Shown in pieces: positions 1 to 6,176 of a stretch of DNA of 8,059 nt (its first letter is position 1; the number at the start of each line of letters is the position of its first letter). Source of the stretch: Limnoglobus sp. (GTDB lineage Bacteria; Planctomycetota; Planctomycetia; Gemmatales; Gemmataceae); assembly GCA_025353985.1 (NCBI GenBank), contig JANXNT010000750.1, positions 1 to 8,059 on the forward strand, in the 5' to 3' direction. Position numbers and translations under genes: made by a program. The notes under the pieces were generated by a model, which saw nothing but the letters and a program-made list of their open reading frames with translations, had not been told where the DNA came from and ran no database searches.

Positions 1-1997
1 GGATGCTCCTCGACCTTGGCCATACGATCCGCCGCGTCTTGGCGAAGTTCCACATGGCCGACGCCGACGTGGCGGCCTTCGTCTATTGTGGCTCGCCGGA
101 AGACCCGAACTCGCCGCCAGGCGAACTGGCCAATGTGTTCGCGTCGCTTACGGAACTGAACCATTACGCCGACCCCGACGTGATGTTTTCCGCACGGTAT
201 GGCGGTCTCGATGGCCCGAAGTTGGAATCGAACGGCTTGCCGTTCACGGCCACGTATCTGTTGCCGATGGCACAACGCACCCCGGAAGCGTTCCGCGATT
301 GTATTTCGCACTTGTCGGGTTATGTTGCACACGAACTGACGACGCCACTGGGCACGGGTCTCGAAGAGATCCGCCGTCGCCCGGCACTGCAAGGCCGCAC
401 ACCGTTTCGCGGCTTCGGTACCTTCGGCGTATGGTTCCCGCGTGGGTTGTTGTTACGATCCGGCGCGCGTCAACTGTGTGCGGATCTTCTCAAAAGCTGG
501 CACGACGCACCATACAAAACCGTGCCGCCGGAAGCCGAATCGATCACGCAAGATGTCCTCACCGACCCACGACTCACCCCGGATCACGTTCAGCAATTCA
601 TCATCGATGAATGTGCGCGAGGGCCGGATGGCGGTCCGCTCGAATCGATCGGCAAATGGTTTGTGTCGGGAAGCGAGCAAATCGAGTCCGCACACCGACG
701 CGGCGAAGGGGCAAACTGGGCTACCGCATTCTGGGATCAAGCCAAAGACATGCTCGGTGGCGAACCGACGGCCGAAGGCGATAGCCCGTACCGCCGCGGC
801 CGCCTCAGTCGCTCGCTCGATCACGGATTAAAAAATTCGCTGTCGGCATGGAGCAACGAACTCACCGAGTTGTTGCGACCGATCGAGGAGATGAACGGCC
901 CGCGGTTCCTTGCGATGGAACACACCCTCCGACGCCTCGGCGAGGCGTTCGAGAAGGCGGCCACCGCACAGGAACAACTGGCACCGAAGTTCGCGGAAAC
1001 GCGACAATCGTGTATTTCCGCCGTTCATGCTGCGCTCGAAGCCTGTGCGAAACCCGCAGCTGGTTTCGGGCTGTTCGGTAGTCGTTCGGCACGGTCGTTG
1101 CGAGTGTTTGCGAATAAAGTGAAGCCGTTCATCGATGCCCGCATCGCGGAAGATCTGGCCGGTGTGACGGCAACGTTTTATCGCCGGATGTGTTCGCGGA
1201 TGGACGACCGAATTCGCGATTTGTTCATCGCCAAAGAGAACCTCGGCAAGCTCATCACGAAGCTGACCGTACCGGCTGTGAAGCCCGGTAGTCGCGTCGG
1301 TGGGTCGCGCAATCAGCAGGCATCTCCCGATGAGACCGATGAAGCGATTCAATCGACGTTGCAATTGTCGAACACGATTCGCGTCGTGTTGCCCAACGGC
1401 GATAATAACCTCGATCGCGCTGCGGCCGACTTGCTGTTGAAATTGAACGCGGACGACTTGCAGCAGATGCACGACATCCTCGATAAGCTGGTGATTCAGC
1501 CACGTGGCGGCCTCGTGAATATCTGCAAAATCCAGAGCGATTTGAGCCGCGCATTGAGTACGCCGATGATAGAGCAAGCGACGGCGTTTCTATCGAATCG
1601 CATTCCGCACCAGGACGTGACTGAAGTCGAAATGTCGAGCCAAGAAGCCAGATCGGGCGGGTTGGCGAAACGCATCGGCAGCTATCTGCGACTCGCGGCA
1701 CCGCAAGCGCCCGGCCCAGCCGAGGAAGAGAAAACCTACGTGCTCGTGCCGTCCACGCCGAGTGGATATGCCTACGCGAAAGAAGTGAAAGCGGTTTCCC
1801 CGAAGGCGATCATGGTCACCGTTCAAGGGCATGGCACAGACCTGATGTTCTGCCGCGAACAAGGCTACCTGCGGCCCGTCGACTTGATGAAACTGATCGA
1901 GCCGTGCCTCGATGCCTACGTCGAATCGACCGAAACCCCCGACCGTTCGCCGCACTGCCGCTTCGACGTGACCGAGTGGGTTCCGCTAATTAACTGA
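1..1997 (+). CDS. Tubulin-like domain protein (Tubulin_2 type), 5' end outside the window
   Basis: The visible 664 residues (counted from the ATG at base 3) are the C-terminal part of a tubulin/FtsZ-like GTPase homologue of the large planctomycete type; the substrate would be GTP and the role cytoskeletal or scaffold-like, but neither is shown here. Residues 1-11 (MLLDLGHTIRR) look like the helix that directly follows the glycine-rich GGTGSG loop of tubulins, and bases 1-2 (gg) are the end of a preceding codon, so the true N-terminus with the nucleotide-binding fold must lie upstream; the ATG at base 3 is not a credible start. Residues 42-67 (ANVFASLTEL, then ARYGG) and 132-165 (FRGFGTFGVWFPR) fit the family from memory. 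Residues 290-350 look mainly helical. Residues 577-664 form a separate conserved-looking C-terminal module with DLMFCREQG (613-621) and SPHCRFDV (649-656). The stop is TGA at 1995-1997. Family assignment is from recognition, not a search; the alternative is an unassigned planctomycete hypothetical. Confidence 0.68.
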   Translation, partial: MLLDLGHTIRRVLAKFHMADADVAAFVYCGSPEDPNSPPGELANVFASLTELNHYADPDVMFSARYGGLDGPKLESNGLPFTATYLLPMAQRTPEAFRDCISHLSGYVAHELTTPLGTGLEEIRRRPALQGRTPFRGFGTFGVWFPRGLLLRSGARQLCADLLKSWHDAPYKTVPPEAESITQDVLTDPRLTPDHVQQFIIDECARGPDGGPLESIGKWFVSGSEQIESAHRRGEGANWATAFWDQAKDMLGGEPTAEGDSPYRRGRLSRSLDHGLKNSLSAWSNELTELLRPIEEMNGPRFLAMEHTLRRLGEAFEKAATAQEQLAPKFAETRQSCISAVHAALEACAKPAAGFGLFGSRSARSLRVFANKVKPFIDARIAEDLAGVTATFYRRMCSRMDDRIRDLFIAKENLGKLITKLTVPAVKPGSRVGGSRNQQASPDETDEAIQSTLQLSNTIRVVLPNGDNNLDRAAADLLLKLNADDLQQMHDILDKLVIQPRGGLVNICKIQSDLSRALSTPMIEQATAFLSNRIPHQDVTEVEMSSQEARSGGLAKRIGSYLRLAAPQAPGPAEEEKTYVLVPSTPSGYAYAKEVKAVSPKAIMVTVQGHGTDLMFCREQGYLRPVDLMKLIEPCLDAYVESTETPDRSPHCRFDVTEWVPLIN

Positions 1998-2003
1998 GAG
2001 TTA

Positions 2004-2993
2004 TCACCCGCAAAGTATCGCCGTTGTTGGCATCGCGTCGCAACGACGGCACATGTAAACTTGCACGGTCGCGTTGGGCTTCGCGAAGTTAAACCCGGCG
2101 GCACTGCGGTGGCCTTCGGTGTCGGGATCTTCGGTTGGCTTCCAACGCTTGGCGGTGGACGGTTGCCATTCATTGGAGTCGATCGCGATCAGGAAATCCA
2201 TCGAGTGTTTGCAGGTTGGGCAACCGATGCCATCGGCGGCGTAGCGCTGCCAGCCACCGACTTTCGTACCGGGAGATGCTGAGAGCAGATTGGTGTAATC
2301 GTCGGGCGCGATTGGCTTACCGAGTTGGATCGTATCGCGCATCTGTTGCGGCATAATCGCGAGTGGCGGGAACTCCATCACGCGTTCCGGGAAGATCGCA
2401 CACGGCACCGGCACATAGCCGACGAAAGCATGTTCCAGCGATGGAGGTGCCGCTAAGTCTGCACCAACGGACGAGGCTTTCCGCCAGACAACTCGCGAAG
2501 AAATCACACCGTTGACAGGGTCGCGAGGCGACCAGAGCAGTTGCAGCAAATCGGTGCTGGGCTTGAACGCGAACCCAGCGGGTGCGTCCTCGATTCGCAA
2601 TTGCAGCACGGGAACGAGCGGGATGCGATACGTCGGGCAGTCGGGCCACGCTTCCGCAGACGGCCAGAGAAACTGCCCGCCGAGCTTCGTGAAATCTGGC
2701 TTCGGCTCATCGCCGAATCGCGGATGCAATCGCTGCGTGACTCGCAACAGCACCTTCAATTCGGGCAGTTCCTTCAACAAATCCACGCCCGGCTTCGGCG
2801 TCGTTCGCACGGCACCCAACTGCACGCGACACGGTTCCCGCAACAATAGATGCTTCTCGCGATCAACGATATCGTTACGAATTCGCTCGCGGTCGGCAGC
2901 CGTCACTACCCCCGTAGCCGGTTTCGCCTCACGGCGCGCACAGCCAATAGCCAACGGCAACGCGGAGGAAGCAAGAAACTGTCGTCGGTTCAT
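2004..2993 (-). CDS. Exported DUF1963/YwqG-like protein with Tat-type signal and two CxxC pairs
   Basis: A 329-residue protein. I chose the ATG at 2993 because the protein then begins MNRRQFLASSALPLAIGC, a twin-arginine motif (RRQFL), a short hydrophobic stretch and Cys18 in a loose lipobox; an in-frame ATG at 3041 would put 16 irrelevant residues ahead of the signal and would run into the spacer repeat. No Shine-Dalgarno sequence is visible at 2993. Residues 102-160 (KLGGQFLWP, WPDCP, PLVPVLQLRI, LLQLLW) and 243-273 (KVGGWQ, then MDFLIAIDS) match the layout of DUF1963/YwqG proteins, whose biochemical function is not established. CPTC at 258-261 and CRRC at 315-318 could form a metal site, which I infer from the spacing only. 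It should act outside the cytoplasm, probably membrane-anchored. It lies downstream of lpdA on the same strand, separated by a 141-bp repeat-bearing spacer, so co-transcription is uncertain. If not DUF1963, it is an unassigned planctomycete lipoprotein. Confidence 0.7.
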   Translation of the reverse strand: MNRRQFLASSALPLAIGCARREAKPATGVVTAADRERIRNDIVDREKHLLLREPCRVQLGAVRTTPKPGVDLLKELPELKVLLRVTQRLHPRFGDEPKPDFTKLGGQFLWPSAEAWPDCPTYRIPLVPVLQLRIEDAPAGFAFKPSTDLLQLLWSPRDPVNGVISSRVVWRKASSVGADLAAPPSLEHAFVGYVPVPCAIFPERVMEFPPLAIMPQQMRDTIQLGKPIAPDDYTNLLSASPGTKVGGWQRYAADGIGCPTCKHSMDFLIAIDSNEWQPSTAKRWKPTEDPDTEGHRSAAGFNFAKPNATVQVYMCRRCDAMPTTAILCG

Positions 2994-3013
2994 GGAGTGG
3001 ACCAGATCAGAAA

Positions 3014-3124
3014 TTAACCGCGGAGGGCGCTGAGTTCGCAAAGGTAAGATTAAGATTTCGGCAATCTACTATCGCTTTGCTGACTAGTTTTGAACTCTGC
3101 GTTCTCTGCGAACTCTGCGGTTAA
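3014..3124. repeat. Inverted pair of 30-base arms built from 9-bp-period CGCAGAG units
   Basis: The right arm (3095-3124) has three perfect CTCTGCG units at 3095, 3104 and 3113, each separated by two variable bases, followed by GTTAA. The left arm (3014-3043) is TTAACCGC followed by the reverse-oriented, degenerate units CGCGGAG (3019), CGCTGAG (3028) and CGCAAAG (3037). The left arm matches the reverse complement of the right at 23 of 30 positions by my count. The arms are 51 bases apart and fill most of the spacer between lpdA and the DUF1963-like gene, ending 10 bases from the lpdA stop. In an lpdA transcript they could fold into an imperfect stem. This could be a small dispersed intergenic element or part of an lpdA 3' structure; it has no obvious T-tract of a simple intrinsic terminator. 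I recall similar CGCAGAG-rich spacer elements in other bacterial genomes, but cannot verify that here. Confidence 0.72.
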
Positions 3125-3134
3125 AAATCTTGTG

Positions 3135-4550
3135 TTAAATCACGACCTTGCGCGGTTTGGCGACGTGTGTGGCGGCTCCGTAAGCGAGTTCGGCGCTTTC
3201 CATCACAGTTTCGCTGAGTGTGGGGTGCGGGTGGATGCTCTCGAGAATGTCGCGGGCAACGGCCCCCATCTCGATCGCGAGCACGCTCTCGGCGATCAAC
3301 TCCCCTGCCCCGGTGCCGACGATTCCAACGCCCAAAACCCGCTTGCTTTCCGGGTCCACGAGCATCTTCGTCAGCCCGTTCGTGATGTTCAGCGCTACGG
3401 CCCGGCCACTCGCGGCCCATGGGAATTTCAGAATCTCGTGCGGGATATTGCCCTTCTCGGCATCGACTTGCGTCAGCCCCGCCCATGCGATTTCTGGATC
3501 GGTAAAGATCACCGCAGGGATCGCACGCGGGTTCCATTCCGCCGGTTCGCCGAGGATGACTTCGACCGCCACGCGGGCCTCGGCCGTGGCCTTGTGCGCG
3601 AGGCCGGGTTCTTCGCCGACATCACCGATAGCGAAGATGTGCGGTACGTTCGTACGGCGCTGTTTGTCGATCGGGATGAAGCCACGATCCGTTGCGGTCA
3701 CGCCGGCTTTATCGAGGCCGAGGTTGGCCGAGTTGGGGCGACGGCCGACTGAAACGAGCACGCGGTCGAAGGTCATCGTTGCAGGTACGTCTTTGCCTTC
3801 GAGTGTCGCTACGATCCCTGCGGGTGTCGCGGCGATGCTTGCGACTTTCGTATTCAGATAAATATTCGCGAACTCGCTACGCAGCTTGGTTTCGAGCGGT
3901 TTGACGAGGTCGCGGTCCGCCATCGGCAGCAGGCCGTCCATGAATTCGACGACAGTCACTTTCGTGCCGAGTGCCGCGTAGATGCTGCCGATTTCGAGGC
4001 CGATGTAGCCGCCGCCGACCACGAGCAGCGTCTTGGGAACGTCGGGTAGCAAGAGTGCGGCGGTGCTGTCCATAACGCGCGGATCGTCGATCGCGAACGT
4101 CTTCGGCATCACCGGCACGCTGCCCGTCGCGATGATTGCATGTTGGAAGCGAATCGTCTCGTCGTTCACTATCGCGGTGTTCGCATCCAGGAACTCGGCG
4201 TGTCCTTTGATGACGTTGACGCCGCGACCTTTGCACAACATCGCGATGCCGCCGGTGAGTTTGCCGACGACTTTCGTCTGAACGAACGTACGCAGTTTTT
4301 CGAGGTCGAGCTTCGGCTCGCCGAACGACAGTCCGATCTCGGCGGCGTGATGAGCTTCGCGAATGATCTTCGCGGCGTGAAGGAGTGCTTTAGAAGGAAT
4401 GCAACCGCGATTGAGGCAAACGCCGCCGAGCTTCGGGTCTTCGTCGGCGAGGATCACCGCGATGCCATGATCGGCCGCATGAAGCGCTGCCGGGTAACCG
4501 CCAGGGCCACCTCCGATAATAAGCAACTGCGTTTCGCGAACATCGGCCAT
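3135..4550 (-). CDS. lpdA: Dihydrolipoamide dehydrogenase (E3 subunit)
   Basis: A 471-residue cytoplasmic FAD/NAD enzyme that reoxidises the dihydrolipoyl groups of 2-oxoacid dehydrogenase complexes (pyruvate, 2-oxoglutarate) or the glycine cleavage system, making NADH. The FAD-binding GGGPGG is at residues 13-18; the redox disulfide pair Cys45/Cys50 is in GGVCLNRGCIPSK (42-54); a second Rossmann motif (VVGGGYIGLEIG) binds NAD; AIGDV is the second FAD contact; HPHPTLSE at 440-447 supplies the catalytic His442 and Glu447. All key residues are present and the length is normal. The sequence after the disulfide resembles the E. coli Lpd type (FGEP, LTGG, CKGR). The start is the only ATG just before the FAD fold and has GGAG 9 bases upstream; the reading frame stays open 193 codons further, but that part shows no family similarity and overlaps the serS region. 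No E1 or E2 gene lies beside it in this window. It is divergent from serS. Confidence 0.97.
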   Translation of the reverse strand: MADVRETQLLIIGGGPGGYPAALHAADHGIAVILADEDPKLGGVCLNRGCIPSKALLHAAKIIREAHHAAEIGLSFGEPKLDLEKLRTFVQTKVVGKLTGGIAMLCKGRGVNVIKGHAEFLDANTAIVNDETIRFQHAIIATGSVPVMPKTFAIDDPRVMDSTAALLLPDVPKTLLVVGGGYIGLEIGSIYAALGTKVTVVEFMDGLLPMADRDLVKPLETKLRSEFANIYLNTKVASIAATPAGIVATLEGKDVPATMTFDRVLVSVGRRPNSANLGLDKAGVTATDRGFIPIDKQRRTNVPHIFAIGDVGEEPGLAHKATAEARVAVEVILGEPAEWNPRAIPAVIFTDPEIAWAGLTQVDAEKGNIPHEILKFPWAASGRAVALNITNGLTKMLVDPESKRVLGVGIVGTGAGELIAESVLAIEMGAVARDILESIHPHPTLSETVMESAELAYGAATHVAKPRKVVI

Positions 4551-4718
4551 GCGTGAAGACTCCAAAGAATGGGGCACGCGGCTCGCGTATCCCACGTAAA
4601 TGATAGGGGCAATCGCGAGAACGTACCGTACATTATCTTCCTTCGGCGCAAGCTCGTACTGCGAATCACCAGTAGTGTGCCGTTCGATTTCACGCAACCC
4701 GTTGAAACAAGCACAATT
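4551..4718. promoter_or_regulatory. Divergent promoter region between lpdA and serS
   Basis: The two genes start on opposite strands 168 bases apart, so both promoters should lie here. I see no convincing -35/-10 pair in either direction; the best lpdA-direction candidate is a weak TTGCCC, 17 bases, TACGCG. The assignment rests on gene orientation, not on a recognised motif. No hairpin, riboswitch or T-box signature was recognised ahead of serS. Confidence 0.4.
4560..4563 (-). promoter_or_regulatory. Ribosome binding site of lpdA
   Basis: The minus strand reads GGAG, then nine bases, then the ATG at 4550. It supports starting lpdA at 4550 rather than anywhere in the long open frame further upstream. 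A plausible Shine-Dalgarno core, though short. Confidence 0.5.
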
Positions 4719-6008
4719 ATGCTCGACGCAAACTTTATCCGCGACAACATCGACGCCGTGAAGGCGAACTGTGCGAACCGGAACGTCAAAGCCGATGTCG
4801 ATGCGGTCGTGACGCACGATTCCGAACGCAAGCGGCTCCAGAAACAATCGGACGAAACGAAGGCGAAACAAAACGAGATCAGCAAGAAGTTTCAGAGCGC
4901 GAAACCTGAAGAACGGGCCGCACTGAAGGACGAAAGCGCGAAGCTCAAGGAGCAGGTTGGGATTCTCGATGGCCAAATGAAAATGGCCGAAGATCAGTTG
5001 CGAATTTCGTTGTTGCCGATCCCGAACATGACGCACCCCGATGCACCCGTGGGTCACGACGCGGCGGCCAACAAAGTTGTGTATCGACACAAGGAACCGA
5101 CGCAGTTTCCGTTCAAAGCAAAGGACCACGTTGAACTCGTCGAATCGCTCGATCTCGCCGACTTCGAGGCGGGCGTAAAAGTGACGGGTAGCAAGTTTTA
5201 TTTCCTAAAAAACGAGGCGGTACTGCTCGAATTGGCGCTCGTGCAATACGCGATTCAGAAGCTGGTGGCAAAGGGTTTCACGCCGATTATCACGCCAGAC
5301 TTGGCCAAGGTCGATGTCCTCGAGGGCATCGGCTTCTCGCCGCGCGACAATGCGGAAACGCGGCAGATTTACACGATCGCCGACACCGATTTGTGCTTGA
5401 TCGCGACGGCAGAAATTACGCTTGGCGGGATGCATCGCGATGAAATTCTGGACGAAGCGAAACTGCCGATGAAGTACGTCGGGTTGTCGCACTGCTTCCG
5501 CACCGAAGCCGGTGCCGCCGGGCGCGACACGCGCGGGATTTATCGCGTACACCAGTTCACGAAGGTTGAGATGTTCGTGTATTGCACGCCCGAACAAAGC
5601 GAGGCGATTCACCAGGATATTCGCAAGATCGAAGAAGAAATTTTCGAGGGACTGGGCCTGCCGTTCCACGTGATCGACACCTGCACCGGCGACCTCGGCG
5701 GCCCCGCTTACCGCAAATACGACCTCGAAGCCTGGATGCCGGGCCGCGGCAAAGACGGCGAATACGGCGAAGTCACGAGCACATCCAACTGCACCGATTA
5801 CCAATCGCGACGCTTGAACATCCGTTACCGACCGAGCGGCCAAAAGGGCACGAAGTTCGTCTACACTCTCAACGGCACCGCAGTCGCTTGCACGCGAGCC
5901 ATCATCGCCATCCTCGAAAATTACCAGCAAGAAGACGGCTCCGTACTCGTGCCTGAAGCGTTACGCCCCTGGATCGGCAAAGACAAAATCGAACGCAAAT
6001 CGAAGTGA
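4719..6008 (+). CDS. serS: Seryl-tRNA synthetase
   Basis: A 429-residue class II synthetase that charges tRNA-Ser (and tRNA-Sec where present) with serine in the cytoplasm. Residues 1-110 are the N-terminal domain; residues 35-100 are charged and heptad-like, the long antiparallel coiled coil that grips the tRNA long variable arm. The catalytic core follows: KGFTPIITPDL (185-195) in motif 1, TAE at 230-232 for serine recognition, motif 2 from Arg261 in CFRTEAGAAGRDTRG (259-273) to KVEMF (282-286), CTGDLGGPAYRKYDLEAWMP at 322-341, TSTSNCTDYQSRR at 353-365, and motif 3 GTAVACTRAI (386-395) with Arg393. All motifs are intact and length is normal. The start is ATG 4719 because MLDANFIRDN is the usual N-terminus; 50 open codons upstream are not conserved-looking. 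No clear Shine-Dalgarno sequence precedes it, which is not rare in planctomycetes. Around TAE the text (LCLIATAEITLGG) differs from the common TAEVPL form and recalls organellar-type enzymes. Confidence 0.97.
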   Translation: MLDANFIRDNIDAVKANCANRNVKADVDAVVTHDSERKRLQKQSDETKAKQNEISKKFQSAKPEERAALKDESAKLKEQVGILDGQMKMAEDQLRISLLPIPNMTHPDAPVGHDAAANKVVYRHKEPTQFPFKAKDHVELVESLDLADFEAGVKVTGSKFYFLKNEAVLLELALVQYAIQKLVAKGFTPIITPDLAKVDVLEGIGFSPRDNAETRQIYTIADTDLCLIATAEITLGGMHRDEILDEAKLPMKYVGLSHCFRTEAGAAGRDTRGIYRVHQFTKVEMFVYCTPEQSEAIHQDIRKIEEEIFEGLGLPFHVIDTCTGDLGGPAYRKYDLEAWMPGRGKDGEYGEVTSTSNCTDYQSRRLNIRYRPSGQKGTKFVYTLNGTAVACTRAIIAILENYQQEDGSVLVPEALRPWIGKDKIERKSK

Positions 6009-6043
6009 AACTCGCCGTAAGCTGATGAAAATCTGATGAGGCG

Positions 6044-6056
6044 ACACGATTCGTGT
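6044..6056. other. Short hairpin downstream of serS
   Basis: ACACG at 6044-6048 and CGTGT at 6052-6056 form a perfect 5-bp stem with a 3-base loop, 35 bases after the serS stop. It is not followed by a run of T, so it is at best a weak terminator candidate; its position after serS is the only other argument. Confidence 0.25.
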
Positions 6057-6126
6057 TGAATCCGGATGAAATCCAAGCTACACATTACTAATAGGAACAT
6101 GTTTCCTGCCTGCCACACACCGCGAC

Positions 6127-6141
6127 CGTGCGGTTCGCACG
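6127..6141. other. GC-rich 6-bp hairpin in the leader
   Basis: CGTGCG (6127-6132) and CGCACG (6136-6141) are perfect complements around the loop GTT. The hairpin sits inside the first mini-ORF and just before the second mini-ORF start. It has no following T-run, so a terminator is unlikely; it could affect translation of the leader, or be chance. Confidence 0.3.
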
Positions 6142-6166
6142 AATGACGATTACCGAATGATTCGAC

Positions 6167-6171
6167 GGGAG
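6167..6171 (+). promoter_or_regulatory. Ribosome binding site of the cytochrome-domain gene
   Basis: GGGAG ends five bases before the ATG at 6177. An in-frame stop at 6144-6146 with no other in-frame ATG in between fixes 6177 as the start. Confidence 0.6.
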
Positions 6172-6176
6172 ACCGA

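Noticed and set aside
828..1577. A 249-codon open frame on the minus strand within the tubulin-like gene
   Set aside because: Entirely embedded antisense, no plausible ribosome site or domain.
2994..3041. Start of the DUF1963-like protein at 3041
   Set aside because: It would place 16 non-signal residues before the RRQFL twin-arginine motif and begin inside the spacer repeat; 2993 gives a normal signal.
3014..3124. A CRISPR array suggested by the repeated CGCAGAG units
   Set aside because: The unit is only 7 bases with 2-base gaps and the arms are inverted, with no spacers of CRISPR size and no cas genes.
3090..3752. A 220-codon open frame on the plus strand opposite lpdA
   Set aside because: It is antisense to a well-supported enzyme gene and its translation is rich in Arg/His/Gly with no recognisable motif; a GC-bias shadow.
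4569..4718. A 50-codon N-terminal extension of serS
   Set aside because: The usual SerRS N-terminus starts at the ATG at 4719; the extension has no coiled-coil or family-like sequence.
4551..5129. A 193-codon N-terminal extension of lpdA on the minus strand
   Set aside because: The extension shows no E3 similarity, overlaps serS, and the FAD fold begins right after the ATG at 4550, which has its own GGAG site.
5205..5930. A 241-codon open frame on the minus strand opposite serS
   Set aside because: Antisense to conserved SerRS motifs and of low-complexity composition; no independent start signal.
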